From contig BCHX01000007.1 of assembly GCA_001599755.1 (NCBI GenBank), positions 186,001 through 250,000 on the forward strand: a stretch of 64,000 nt of DNA, given 5' to 3'. Position 1 is the first letter of the stretch. Each line of letters opens with the position of its first letter. The stretch is from Gliomastix tumulicola. Its lineage: Eukaryota > Ascomycota > Sordariomycetes > Hypocreales > Bionectriaceae. The position numbers were made by a program, and so were the translations under genes. Shown here in pieces: positions 1 through 12,327 of this stretch. A model generated the notes under the pieces. It had not been told where the DNA came from and ran no database searches. It saw nothing but the letters and a program-made list of their open reading frames with translations.

Positions 1-476
1 CATCTGCTCGTGCAGAGGTTGCACTGCGACTGGGGCGACTCGCTCCTGGGAACCGGTTTCGAGACAGGTGATCAGCGATTCTTATTCCTCGATTCGGCAG
101 CGTTGAAGCTGTCAAGAACCCTCGCTTGACAGCGATATCCCGGTGACCTGACAAGCGTTCCTTAAAGAAAGTCGGGCCTCGCACGCCTAAAAGTCCTGCT
201 GCGCCATTTCCCGGGGAAAGGTTGTCCGGCCCCGGCGTCGGAAGACGAGGGGAGACACCCTTGCAGCTGCGGGACTCGATGTTTTTTTCTTTCTTTCTCG
301 CTTTCTTCACTCTGGGCAAGGCAGGGCTTCACCCCTTTTGGGTATTAATGGATGACACTGTCCACCATCTGCTGACTCTTCGTCCGAGATGAACAGTCGA
401 TGCCCTTACGCTCGCTCAACGTGCATCTGCGTTTCGTTTTACCTTCTCTTTGTTTGACTGATCCGGTATCGTCACG
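1..476. other. Intergenic, upstream of rhodopsin-like gene
   Basis: No coding exon was recognised here. The stretch from about 280 to 310 is T/C rich, as is common in fungal promoters and 5' leaders. It presumably holds the promoter of the gene starting at 477. Confidence 0.5.
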
Positions 477-1800
477 ATGTCAGCTTCAGGGGACTGGGGA
501 CCGGCGCCGCCTGGTGTAGACCTGACTGAGGAGCAGGATGGGGAGATCCTACGGCCTGTCATCGCGTTGATGACGCTCGGTATTCTGGCGGTTGCCACAC
601 GACTGGTTGCTCGATTCAAGGCTGGCGCGAAGATTGCCGTCGATGATTATCTCATCCTGGCATCACTGGTGAGTCTGCTTACAGTTATGGATGGGTTGGG
701 TTCAGCTTCGATTAAAACGACCTTCTAGAGTTTCGCCCTCGGCACTGCGGCGCTCTGCATCATGAGCATCCCATACGGTGGTGGGAAGCATCTCTGGGTG
801 CTGACGTTCGCCGACTTCACCACGCTGTGGAAGATGACCTACGCCTTCGTCCTCATCTACGCCACCTGCGTCTCCCTGACCAAGGCCTCGATTCTCCTCT
901 TCTACCGACGCGTCTTCGGAACCAACGTGGCTCACCACATCTGCATGGGACTGGTGATTGGATACTGGGTGGCCATCATCACCGCTTGGTTCTCCGGCTG
1001 CCGTCCGGCGAGCTTCTTCTGGGAGCAGTTCACGAACCCCGAGGCCAAGGGGACGTGCATGAACACGTCTCTTTTCTACTTTGTCAACGGCATCTGCGCC
1101 ATGCTGATTGACATTGCCATTCTTTGCGTGCCGATTCCTACCCGTAAGTTTGCATCCGAGTCAAACTCTCGTCTTTGTGTGTTTCGTTGAGTCTAACGAA
1201 TGGGCTTAGTTCTCAAACTCCAAATGCCGAATGGCCAGAAGGTTGCCGTCGCCGGTATCCTCCTCCTCGGAGCATTGTACGTGTCACCAAGATACTTTCA
1301 GCGTTATTACCATGACTAACAGGGGGTTCAGTGTCTGCGTTGCCAGTGTCGTGCGAATCGTCTACATGGACCGGCTCGTCAAAGCGCAGGACTTCACCTG
1401 GGCCATGGCACAGGTCTTCATCTGGTCCTGCTGCGAGCCCCTCGTGGGCATCGTCTGCGCCTGTCTCCCGACCTACGGCCCTCTCCTCCGACGCTTCTGG
1501 AGGGTCGCCGCCTCGACGGACGACTACAACTCCGGCAAGAACAGCTTCAACCCGGACAACACCAACGTGCGCAACAACAAGGCCCGCAAGGAGTGGAAGC
1601 AGCTCAACGGCGACGACGTCAAGCTGCGGCAGGACGACGAGTTCGAGCTGACCAACGACATCTCCGGAGGCGCGCGGGGCAGCCTGAGGACGAAGCAGAG
1701 CGACGACGAGTTTACCGGGCACAACGGCACGACCATCCATGTCCAGAACGAGTTTTCCTGGGTCGGCTCGAGTCGCGACGAAGGGTCCAAGAGTGGATAA
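477..1800 (+). CDS. Rhodopsin-like (SAT4/PTH11-type) integral membrane protein
   Basis: Four exons give 380 residues: 477-668, 729-1143, 1210-1276 and 1332-1800. All joins keep frame and use GT...AG introns of 55-66 nt. The protein starts extracellularly with several predicted membrane helices, then has a hydrophilic tail of about 100 residues. Signature segments of the fungal rhodopsin-domain family are visible: VDDYL after helix 2, SLTKASILLFYRR, FSGCRP with a conserved Cys, and the helix beginning FVNGICAMLIDIAILCVPIP. The family is a large ascomycete group related to PTH11-like receptors; individual ligands are rarely known, so a sensing role is inference. The tail is rich in N, D and S. 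Start chosen at the first ATG in frame, two residues before a short acidic N-terminus. Confidence 0.9.
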
Positions 1801-3283
1801 AGTCCTGACTATTGGATCATTCATTCACTGGACAAACTACAAAAGTACGCGCGGAGCATTTGGTTTGGTCTTCCCCGGCATGGGATCCTTGAGTTAACTG
1901 GACTTGGGCATATTTCTTCGGTTTTCGGTTTTCGTAACAGCTTTGGGCGGCTTAGATTCATTCATTTCGTGTACGATATCTGCTACTCAACAAGACGAGT
2001 TTCTTCCTTATCATAGTTTCCATCGGCTGTTCTTCCCCTTTCGTGAACGTGTTATCGTATTGTTTCAGTGATCGAGTTGGCGGTGAAAGACTGCAGGTCC
2101 CCATCGTTGAACCCTGTCAAGAAGAAGCCGAGAACGTTAGTCAAACGCAGGTTTGTGGGCTGTTCAGGATGATGGGTCGGCGAACTCGCCCTGTCCTAGA
2201 CTTGCTCCATCCAGCATCCACACATGGTCGCCGGTCTCTTCAGTCTTCCCCGAACCCGCCCTGCTCGCTCTCTTCAAGATTGATTAATTCAACCGCCGGC
2301 CGCTAAGAATTAAAGAGAGCGAGAAGTGCCGGATAGACAGAAAGCCTTCGCGCCAGTGCTTGTCCGGCGTTTCACTTCCCCCCCGCGTGGCTTGATTTGC
2401 TGGCACGAGTGCCGAGTTCTCCAGGGCGGCAGAGGGAGCGCCATCTCAAGGATAGCGATTTTGAATTGACTGACAACGCGGCAGCTAGTGCCACTGGGTG
2501 CCTTATTGCGAGCTTCTTAGCCGGTGGTGCAGAACGCTACTGCAGTCCAATGCATGGGCGATGGCGGCAGTGAACCACCGAAGCAACACGCCACTGGGCC
2601 TGCATCTGCCATCCAACACTGAGTATCTTGCATCTGTCTTGAGGGAGTGAAAGCTCAGGTGTAACCAGTCATGGGCTGTCCCTGGACGCGGTGTATTCCT
2701 GTTTGGGCATTTCTCGCTAGGCTCTGGTGGTGACTGGTCATGGACTCTACGCCTTGAGGGAGCACGTGGCTCCTCAGACTTTGCTCCCAAGAGCGGCTTC
2801 CTGGGCTTTGTCCAGAGAAACCATCAAGGACCCTGCACAATCCTCAAGCCTGGGTTGGGGGACTCAAAGCCATGCACAGCAGGCGGCCTCTTTCCACGGA
2901 CTCGGTTGCCTGACAAGTCGGGCGACTCTCCTGGATCTGTGGGCCGATGGACTTCTCAGACCCAGTTGAACTTCACTACTAGGACACATTAGAGCCCCTG
3001 CTCGCCAAGCGAAACTCGACTCCCTTCTTCTCGCGCCGACATCTCCACTGAAGCCACCCCGAGATGAGTGCCGGTCTCGTCCCTCGCCTGATGCCGGCTC
3101 GGAGCCACATCACGGCATCTAGAAGTCTGGTTCATTGCTTGTCGCTTCACTAACATAGTCTGCCCCCGCCGGGTCCATCGTCCGTGCCCTCGCTTTCGGC
3201 TCCAAGACGGTGGCGTCCCAGGTCCTTGTCGTCGGCTCATCTTCGAGCTGGTTACTCTACTCGTACATCTGTCTCCTCCGATG
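1801..3283. other. Intergenic, no gene recognised
   Basis: Only short open frames without recognisable motifs are present. The 3' end merges into the hydrolase pseudogene that follows. Confidence 0.5.
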
Positions 3284-4205
3284 AAGCTGATAATATCAAT
3301 CCTGGGCTTGGCCAATTACTCACGCTTGTCACTCACGCTTGCGGGTGGTCGCACCTTCGGCTTTGATCTCTATGGCGCGCCTGGTGGTATCCCCCGTCTT
3401 GTACCTCCATGGCGTCGCCGACTCGGACGTGACGCCCCAAGGCAAGGAGGACCTCGTAGCCAAAGATCCGGGCATCCGCTGAATCGCGCCCGACCGTTCT
3501 GGCGTGGGCAAGAGCACATTCCAACTAGGCCGCTCTGTCTTGGGCTACCCTGACGATATTCGCCAGCCGGTCGACCACGTGTGCCTCGACCGGTACTACA
3601 TCTTGGGCGTTAGCGGTGGCTCAGCATACGCGCTGGCTTGTGCCAAAATGCTTCGTCGAGAGCAGGCCCGTGACGTAGGCATCTGCGCTGCCGTCGCCCC
3701 TTGGGAAGCCAGACATCATGCATATCTAGGAGATAATCGATCTTGAGCGTCTGGTCATGATGCAGTACTGGCCGGCGCATCTGTCCCTTTGGCTCCCGAC
3801 TTTGACCCGACCCGACTAGACCCCGATGGTGAACCGCTTTCGTGAGGATCTTCTCCCATACATGAACGCTGCAAAGGCCGGTGCCTGCCTATATGGACAC
3901 AGACGCCATGTAGAGCACCATGCGCGTCTTCAAGCAGTACTCCATGCAGGGCATCGATACCCACACAGATGACATGCGTGTCCTGACGCGGCCCTGGGGC
4001 TTCCACAATAAAGATAATGCGTATCCCGGCGTGAAGCTGTGGTATGGAGGAGCGCTGATGTCAATACGTCACCGAGAATGCGTTGCATCTTGCACGCCGT
4101 CTGCCTCAGAGCGTCTACGAGGAGTATGCAGGCGAGACGCACTTCTCCCTACTTCTTGGTGAGCAACTTCGTGGGATGCTGAATGAGCTCGTCGCGCATC
4201 AATGA
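3284..4205 (+). pseudogene. Alpha/beta-hydrolase pseudogene
   Basis: A decayed alpha/beta-hydrolase is spread over all three plus frames. In order: an N-terminal piece ending INPGLGQLLTL (about 3293-3328), then GRTFGFDLYGAPGGIP in a second frame, then VLYLHG (oxyanion-hole HG) in a third. A TGA follows GIR at about 3481, just before APDRSGVGKST. The nucleophile elbow GVSGGS (about 3607) survives, then PWGF and GVKLWYGG, and a terminal GETHFSLL with the expected catalytic His, ending near a TGA at 4203-4205. Several frameshifts and stops separate these pieces, so no functional enzyme can be read. Order and spacing match an intact hydrolase of about 290 residues. The substrate cannot be inferred. 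Confidence 0.8.
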
Positions 4206-5911
4206 GTGACGCTCAGCGCGGCAGCAGTTTCAAGCGGTAGCTTCGGCCGTGCCATCGGAATGATGGCAGTACGAGGCCTCAGGGAAGACAGTCGCATTTG
4301 GAGGAGATCAAAGCTCCAGCCCTGGAAGTCCCTCTGAGAGATACTGTGAGAGTAGCAAATGTATCAGAGGTTGGCTACGCTTGGCCCCTGACCTATGCTA
4401 GAAAAGCCAGCGTCATCCCCCTCACTGAAGATAAATCACCACTTGCTCAATCGAGCTATCGCCGCCGCAAGACGGTTGCCGTGTCACTCGCTGGGGAAGT
4501 GGCCGGAAGGACGAATGCCCAGTTCAGTGGCGCCGCGGTGGAGGAGGCAACAGGATGAGGCGGATGTCGTACAAGGACGACATGACAGTCCTTGAGAATG
4601 TAGACAGTAGTTGCGAGGGCAATCGCCTTTTGCCTAGCTAGCTTTCTTTCGCCTCGGCGGTTCGGGTGTGGACCGAGGTCTTGAGCATCTGTTGTTCTTG
4701 GACGTGTTCTTCCCATTTGCCATGTGAGTGCCGATGTGAAACCCAAAGAGCTCCTCATCCCCAGCCGTCTCAGACCGTTGTCGAGTGAAATGTTCATTTG
4801 GTTGGGCCGTGCGTAACTGCGGGATCATCGACAGATTCCACTGGTCGTGTGAATTGATTAGTCAGGATATCTATTAACGATCGTGTTGTCGTTATCAAGG
4901 GCAGTGTGCTATCCCTGGAAGTTTGGGGTGTGATCCTCCAGCGAGGCGGTCAAAGACTGTAAAGACGAAGGAGGATGTCGGAGGATAGTAGTCGGTGGCG
5001 GCAGGGAGGGCAGGGAGCATCATAGACAAGGCAACCATTTGTAGTTGTCCTACGGGTTGTATCGATGATTCCCGAACTTCGGTGACTGAGAAGGAAAAGC
5101 TGTCCAACCTGGAAAATCCAAAGACGCTGCCGCGAAACACACTCGTGCTGGGTGAGGATGATCGGGAGAGAATAGGGCAGCTCGATAAAGACATATGAGA
5201 GATTCTGGACCAATGCTCGGAGGTTATGCCAGAGGCGTCGCGGTAGGTACTGCGGAAGCACGGCCTGAAAGGAACCATATCGGATGCGCGGAGAAAAGAC
5301 CGTGACGTTCTTCCATACCTTGACCAAGACATATTCGCTTGCCCCGAGGTCGCCGTGTCAGCTTTCGAGCGGTCGTAGCCTAGCTCTTGGATCAAGCTCA
5401 GACACACGACGGGCTTCCAGATCTCGGCAGATCTGACGAGAGATACTCAACCAAGAGCGGTAGAAGGAAGTAAGCAACCTCTCCAAAAGTGGGCAGCAAG
5501 CCTCTGGTCGTAAGGTTGGAACTGGTCCCTAGTAGCGTTGCAAGTCATAAATGAAGGCCAGCCGTGCAGACAAGGGATCCCATCTGAGCGACCACGGTCT
5601 CTAGACCCTCTCGTCTATGGATGCGCTCCGATATACAGGCCTGGCTGTGGCTAAGGCAAGGCGGCTTGTTGATGGCTTGGCGATCGGATAGGAGCATCGT
5701 CCAGTCGGCTGCGCTGTCGTCGGGGAGGTTATTGCCTAGAGAGTCAGTATGGATCTGTCATCAGTCAGGAAGCAGTGGCGTCAGCAGAGACGGCGAGGTT
5801 AAACAAGAGAAGCGGAATGGAACGTGTCAATTCTCAGAAAACAAATCGTGACTGGGATATCGGACGTAAGAACAACAGAGCAGCAGCATTCCCGCAGAAG
5901 CCCAGCATCAA
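4206..5911. other. Intergenic with one unrecognised minus-strand open frame
   Basis: The only stretch that looks protein-like is a minus-strand frame at about 4950-5345, which begins with an aromatic-rich segment (VKVWKNVTVFSPRIRYGSF). It has no upstream partner exon that I can join, because its 5' side runs into stops in every frame. It may be a gene remnant or chance. Nothing else was recognised. Confidence 0.35.
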
Positions 5912-6569
5912 TCATGAAGCCCTTCCTTTCCCCTTTGTATCAGCTCGCAGCGCCAGGAAGTCGCGTAGATTCCATTTCTGAGCATCTGCGTCGAGGGGAC
6001 TCGTCGGCGGCGTCCCGCTGTTGCTTCCGGTGCCGAGATCAGGCTGAGACCTGAAGAACGCGGCTGGGCGGTTCGAGCCGTAGATAACGTCTGTCGGGCG
6101 GCCTAAAAACAGCGAATGTCAGAACAATGTCCCAGCAGACAAAATAAAAGGTTGGAAGCTCACGTATATTGCCAATCCCACCAATGCCGTATCCCCGCAG
6201 CTGGCGCGCCCTCCGCATCGTCTCCTTCTCTGCCTCGTCGTCGACCTCCTCCGAATCTTCCAGCGGTAATGGCGACGGAATGCCAGAGACGAGGTCAGGG
6301 TCCACGCCGTCCTTCTTGGAGCTGGCGCCTTTGCCTCCCCGACGTAGCTTCGAGACGCTCCTGACGGCAGCCAGACGCCCTTGTACCCAGACCCTGTGTG
6401 TCCGTCGCTTCGTAGGTATCAGCCGGCTCGTCTCCGGATCGAGGTTGTCGAGCGGGATGTCGGCATCGTCCTTGGAGTGGTACGCCTTCTTGGGGAGGGG
6501 AAGGATGGTCGCAAGGTCGTCAAGGAGCGGAGGGAGCGGCGGCGGCGGCGTATACGGTCGCGATCGCAT
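5912..6569 (-). CDS. Hypothetical protein with GYGIGGIGNI motif
   Basis: Two exons on the minus strand, 6569-6164 and 6102-5912, flank a 61-nt intron with GTGAGC donor and TTTTAG acceptor; the product is about 198 residues. The longer open frame to 6590 starts with GTG, so the first ATG at 6569 was chosen. The N-terminus is proline rich, followed by a basic segment (residues about 55-75) and an acidic segment. A motif GYGIGGIGNI spans the splice junction. It resembles the glycine-rich GRGGAGNI repeats of fungal DUF3602-type proteins, but only one copy is present, so that link is tentative. The C-terminus contains FFRSQPDLGTGSN and ends with a basic tail. No membrane segment is seen and no function is known. 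Confidence 0.7.
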
Positions 6570-9500
6570 TGTGATCGGGTCGAAAGACACAATTGCGAGA
6601 GGTGGTTGTCGAGTAAAGAACGAGAGGCGTCGACAGTGTCAATTGCCAAGACCAGGTAACGAGCGTGGCGTGGCGTGGCACGTTGCGTGCTCAAGGGTTC
6701 TTGCGTCTTCGAGTCGCGGGCATCGCTTGACGGGTTCTTCGCCAGAAATCCACAAGTGACACCTGTCTGTCTGTCGCAGAGTGAGACCCGATGCAAGGGC
6801 TGGGAATGTACTCGTAATAGGGAAAGACAATGGCCGATAGCCTCTCGACGAGTGCAGATCAAGACATGATGGTGGGAATGGAAAGGAGGGCGAGCTCCGG
6901 GCGCTGTCGGTCGGTTCGAGCCGGGCGTCAGCAGGCGTTATTAGCAGCTGTTAGCAGGCGTCAGCAGCCACAATTTTAGGCAGGTTGCACGGGAGAAAGC
7001 AATAATTAATAGATAATAGATCTGGGTAATCTTCCAGAAAAGCAAGGTGGGAGGAGCGGATAACAGGCTGACTGGTTGGAAGGAGGATAAAGATGGTGTG
7101 GGTGAACATTTTAGGTGATGGTGTTACGCCACGGAAATTTCAGGTACAAGGTGGGATGGATGTACCTCCGTACCTCAGCAGCCGTATCTGCCCCTGAAAT
7201 CTCAGTGGATACCACAACCTTTCAGTGGGATTTCGCGACCAGCGCGGGAGCTAAGCCTTCGTTAATCTCTTGTATCTGGTATCTTATCTGTGTCTGCGCC
7301 TGTGCCTTTGCCCTGCGTAGGTAATGCGAATTCGTCATGTTTCGTTTTGATGTTTCCCTTCGTTTCAAGATGTCATCTCGATTGGAATAGATTAGCAAGT
7401 CTCCTTACCTTTGCATGGAGAGCTTGGAGCACGTTGAGGCCTGTGGGATGGACCCACCCCCACCTCACTGGCTTCAGTGGCTTCAGTGGCTTTGGCTTCA
7501 TCACGGCTCAGCGTGGGGATGGAGAGCTGGCGTCTTGATGGATAATTCTCGCGAATCCGAGACTGAGCCAATATTTCCAGTGAGGAGAATGATGCCTGGA
7601 TGACTTACTGCCTATTCAGAGCTGGTGCCTCGAGCAACGCGCCCATTTTCGTCGAGAATTCCGATGGAATAGGCTGGGTTCGAGTCCCGCATGAGGGTCT
7701 GGAGCAAAATGTGGCTGATGTATGTGGCACTGTACAACTCCTAACGAGACGCTGACCCCCAACAAAATACCCCCAAGTGACAAGGGCAGGAAAAAGCAAA
7801 GCCGCGTAACTACGAGAAATAATATGCTGTCAAAAATCACGGGAGAGATGGAACAACGTCCTGACCGTCAAAATGCTGATCTCAAGGATTGAGGTCCAGG
7901 GTAGGCCGTAATGAGTGGCAGTGACATATGGGCACTGCTTGGGAAGTCGGACCGATATCCGCGAAGATAATTGGTTATTGGTAAATATATGTCGTTACGA
8001 TTTCTTATTTCTTCGTAGATGACTTGAGACATGAGATGAAGGACTGCTACGACTGAAAACTAAAGGAGATGCCTCGTGGTGGTCTGTGATCATCCTTACA
8101 GTATCCTGCACAGAAAAGTCCTGGGCTGCTGCTGAAATCCCACGGATCCAAATGACACCGTACTTTGTCAAGATCATAGTAGCTAAAGCTCACAATTGAA
8201 TGGATGCGGCTGGCACTTCTCTTTTGATCCCGAAGTTGCGTTCGCGGCAAGCCAAAAGCCATTTCGTTCGTGCCCGGATCTCCATCAGCTAGATCGGGGA
8301 CCAGCAGGCAAAGTCTCGTTGAATAATAGACCTCCCTAAAGCGCCGGTGAACTTGAGTGATCAAGATGCGCTTCCGGATCGGCGCACTCACCACCTCTTG
8401 TCACGGCCTCAAGGTTGGCGCCGTGGTCGAATGGTTCGGCCCGAGTGACTGGGCTGGAGAAAACAGCAGTGACAGCTGCGCGCTTTGTATATCGTAGCTC
8501 GGTGCTGCATAGCTACCTGAGAAGTCATGCCGTCAATGGTCATGATTTTCCCCTGTTCGGGGGCGTTGGTGAGTCAATGTCGGTTTCGAGGGTGTTGAGC
8601 CTCGCAGTGCTTGCCATTCATGCTCTGAATCATGGAATCTCTGGTCCATCTGAGGATGGCCTCCAATGCTTCTGTCTAGCTGAAAGCTCTGCGGCCAAGA
8701 AGCCCCGAGGGGCTGTATCGTATTAGAAGGTGTATGCAATTCTGGATTCACTTTCGTCTCCGGCATCCCATGGAAGAATTCGTCGGCGCTCTGGCGGTCA
8801 TGGGGCATCTTCGATCGTGGAAGCTGCTGGGATTCTTGATTTGAATGTGATTTCGTATCGGTCGAGCTATCTGTGGTGCTGGCGCGTCAAAATCTCCAGG
8901 GCGAAAGCGAGAAGAGTCGAGGTTTCGTGACCGCACGCGTGCTTCGGCAAAAGGTGAAGAGGAGGATATTGAAGAAGACGGTTAACGGGGTTTCTGCTAT
9001 CGAGGGCCATCGATGTGCTATATAGCTTCGCTTTGACCGAGGTGCCTGCTGCCGGAGCTCTTGCTCGAGCTTGGGCTCCTGCCGGTGCTGACTGAGCTCG
9101 TCAGGCTCTTGCCGATTCCAACGCCCCGGTTCCAGAATCTCTTGCTCCTCTTGGGGCGCCGTGCTTGGCCTTGTTTCGGGTGCTCGGAATAGGCGTAAGT
9201 TGTCGACTCGCGGAAGGTGAGTAATCCTGTGTGGCTCGCTGGTCAGCTCAAGCGCATTGTTCACGATGAAGAGCGAGGAAAGGCACTCAAACCGTCGGAA
9301 ATGAATCCCTGATGCTCCCCCTGCCTTCTCGAAGTCGTGACGAGCAGTTGGAGGCACCGATTGCCACCGGCTGAAGTAGAGATCTTCTTCCGGCCTTTCC
9401 ACTCTGTGTCTGCTGCTGCCGAGGAGTTAGAATTCGTAGAACAACGATGAATCTGCTCCGTGGTCATTACCCCTTTGCCTAAGGAAATCTCAGTCAATCT

Positions 9501-10258
9501 TACCCTTGTTCCACGGCGCCCGCGCTTGAATGCTCGCTAGATGTAGAGTAAGGGCACTATGAGGAGAATTGCGAAGTGTGGCCGGAGTCTGGCGGCGTAG
9601 AAGCGCAACTGAGGCTCAAACATTCCGTTCGTAGGAATCGCCTGGAGGCAAAGGGAACCGCGCTGATGGTCGCTACCAGGCCTTCTTCTGCTCGTCGAAG
9701 AAGAGGAATTGGGCACCTTTTCGGGGGTTTCGGGGTCAGGCTCGGCGTGAATGCTCGGAAGAGAGAAGGGAGACAGGCGCCAGAGCGGCGATTCGTCCGT
9801 GATGGTGTTTTGAACGCGCTGGCACTCGCGAGAGAATTTTCCACGAAGAAAAATACCCCGCACAAATTGAGCAAGATATTGAAACCGGTAAAATTCAGTC
9901 CGTGCGGTTTTCCGCGCCCTCAATCAAGATCAGCGTGAGGATTACAGTAGGATTACTTACCCGTCGATGCTCTGCGAGAAAAACAGCAAGTTAGATTTCG
10001 ATAACAGATCAATCACAAAGAAGAGAGAAAGAGCAGGTGTGAACCAGTCAGATTGAACTAAACTGTTACAGCTGAAGAGTAGAGTGATGGCTTCTCATCA
10101 TAGGAGACCATGAAAAACGCGTGCCCTGATTATTTTCGTCCCTCAAACCAGACCAGACCAAACCAAACCGAACTTCCCCTCCCAAAAAGAACCAAGACCA
10201 AAAGGTCCAAAAACCCGGCGAGAAAATGTCGAGTGTCGTGCAGTGCTAGCGCTGTCGC
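6570..10258. other. Long gene-poor stretch
   Basis: Nearly 3.7 kb without a gene I can support. Several short open frames exist (for example minus 8887-9402, and the overlapping plus 9576-9938 and minus 9537-9923), but none shows a domain, signal peptide or believable exon partners. The sequence around 6915-6970 has several imperfect repeats of AGCAGGCGT. A block of TTCAGTGGC repeats lies at about 7470-7495. No transposase, reverse transcriptase or tRNA was recognised. Confidence 0.4.
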
Positions 10259-11119
10259 TTAGCAGGTGGCGGTGTGAACCTCGACAAAGTGCTTGTCGAA
10301 AACGAGTTTGCCACTCGAGTAGCCCTCATTGTCCTCGCACTTCTTGAGAATTCGCTCGGCGTCATCGGCGAAGCTCTTGCACTTGACCTTGACAACCTCG
10401 GAGCTCTGCCAAAGATTGGTTAGAAAATGTGAGTGGAGGAAAAGAGAGAGAGGGAGAGAGACAAACCCGGAGGCAGAAAGACATGCCACAGTTGTTGGAG
10501 CAGCTGAGACGGGCGCAATCCTTGCCCGGCTTGACACCGCACCAGCCGGCAATCTTGCGGAGGTACTTGATGCCCTCGCCGCACTTCCTGCCAGAGAGAG
10601 GGTCGACGATCTGAGGGGGCTTGTCGCACTCGTACTAGATGTGGGTTAGAAATGTGAGAAGGAGGAGCGAGTGAGTCAGCGAGGAAAAGAGGTGACGAGA
10701 GAGACATACCTTGCCATCATCCTCAAGGAGGGCGACGGAAGCAACCTGAGGGTTGGCAGACACGTTGTTGACGTCGAGATTCTCAACGGTGAGACCGTCG
10801 GCAGCGAGATCGAGCGCGGTATCGGGGAAGTCGCGGGCATCGTAGTCGGGGTTGAGCTCGATGAGCTGGTTGTAGACCTCCTCAGCAGTACCAGAGAGAG
10901 TGACGTCGTCACCGCCGACAAAGGCAGGACCGGTGAACTCCATGGGGTCGAGGTCCTCGATGCCGCGCTTGACACCCTCAAAGGCGACAGGAGTGGCAAT
11001 GACCTTGAAGGTCGTTAGTGAGCGTCAGATGGGAGGGATGAAGGAAAGGAGCAAGAGTAAGAGCAAAGATGACATACCTTGGTGGCCAGAGCGAGAAGGG
11101 CAACAGTGGCAGCCTTCAT
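10259..11119 (-). CDS. Small secreted cysteine-rich protein
   Basis: Four exons on the minus strand, 11119-11078, 11003-10710, 10634-10467 and 10405-10259, give 216 residues. All three introns (61-75 nt) are phase 0 with GTATGT or GTTTGT donors. The protein starts with a hydrophobic signal peptide (MKAATVALLALATKVIA), followed by a Kex2-like KR at about residue 26. An acidic pro-like middle region of about 85 residues comes next. The C-terminal 104 residues hold ten cysteines, beginning YECDKPPQIVDP and including SCSNNCGMSFC, consistent with up to five disulphides. I recognise no named domain. Size, secretion signal and cysteine content fit an apoplastic effector-like or cell-wall protein, but that role is inference. 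Its single-gene setting gives no further clue. Confidence 0.85.
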
Positions 11120-12327
11120 GATTGCGGTTGAGTGTTGTTGAGAGTTGAGAGGTGTTGAGTGTAGTGGTTCGAGAAGAGATTCGTGATTAAAGCTGAGACT
11201 ATCGCGAAGGTGTGTGGTTGTAGAAGGAAGAAGTTGAAAGCAAGGGGACTGGGTTGAGAGGAGGGGTATTTGTAGGCAACTCTGAGGGCGGTGAGTGGCG
11301 GCAGAAGGCTACTGATTAGGGCAGAGCCGTGTTTTCAGAGCCTTGCCGAAGGTACCTGAGTCTCTGAAAAGAGCCTCGTTACCCCTCCAACGGCAGTGAT
11401 AGTGCCTCACAGTGTGCGAAAGCGGTGAGCCGATTTATTTTTCTGCCGGCGGTTCGATTTTCTGATTGGCCGGCTGAGGAGCGAGGGCCGAACGATCAGG
11501 CGTTTGTTGTGACCACATTTTCTCTTAGGGGCGAGATTTATGCTCAGTGGTCCGTGCGGCTGATTCGAGTATTAAGAAATTATGCATCAGTGATCGTGGT
11601 GACTCCTAAGAAGCTCTATCGATAGCAGCAGCACTGTGTGATCCTTGGAGCTCCGGGCAGGTTTGGACTGTCTTGGAGGCGATCCACGCTGTTGGGACCT
11701 ATTCCATTCCGTCTCTTCTATCTCATACGATTTACATAGACAAAATGACAGACTGAATAAAAGTTGTTATGCAATCGAGGCGGCCTGGAAAAGTGAAAGC
11801 ACGGCTGCCGATACCCGAGAGCCGCGTGTTGCTGTCGGCAAACGAGGATGGAAGTCCTCGCGCCTTGTGCAGCAAAGCGAAGAGAGCGAGTAAAGAAGAG
11901 TTTCTTGACTTGAATTAGCTATCAAAAAAATCGATACACAATTGGAGCATTGTTCTCTGCGATTTTCGATCGCTTGAGGGACTTGTTGCGGTGTGCTGTC
12001 TATTTTCAAGACAGCCTGTTTGTCACTCGCTGCCTATTTTCAGGACAGCCTGTTTGTCACTCAGCTGCCCCTCACACCCGATTTCGATTTTCCGTTTCGA
12101 TTTTCCACTCCTCCACTGTCTCTCGTTCTTGCTTCCTCTACTCAACCGGCTTCCAACACAGTAACTCGCGCCCACACTGCGAGGAATCGTGCACCAGACT
12201 ACGATACTTGCTTTCTTTGGCCGACTTCGCCTTTTGAAATTCCCTAACGTCGTTTACCGCGACTCACTCCGCGATTGAACCCGGCGCGCTCCTCAAACCG
12301 TGACGCCTCCCAACACGATCCTTGACC
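11120..12327. other. Intergenic region between divergent genes
   Basis: It contains the promoters of the secreted protein (minus) and of the first paralogue (plus). A near-perfect 34-bp tandem duplication lies at 12000-12067. No gene was recognised. Confidence 0.5.
12000..12067. repeat. 34-bp direct tandem repeat, two copies
   Basis: Copies start at 12000 and 12034 with core CTATTTTCAAGACAGCCTG and CTATTTTCAGGACAGCCTG, both continuing TTTGTCACTC. They differ at one base in the first 29. The repeat lies about 260 bp upstream of the paralogue-1 start codon. Confidence 0.85.

Noticed and set aside
6912..6926. GGTTCGAGCC, another T-loop-like string
   Set aside because: Stem pairing fails and no anticodon arm can be drawn.
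7678..7695. GGTTCGAGTCCCGC, resembling a tRNA T-arm
   Set aside because: No matching T-stem, acceptor stem or D-arm in the flanking 70 bases.
8887..9402. Minus-strand frame of 171 residues
   Set aside because: No recognisable motif, Gln/Glu/Arg-rich middle, no splice partner; treated as chance.
9537..9938. Overlapping open frames on both strands (120-128 residues)
   Set aside because: Low-complexity Arg/Ser/Pro composition on both strands, no domain, no believable exon partners.
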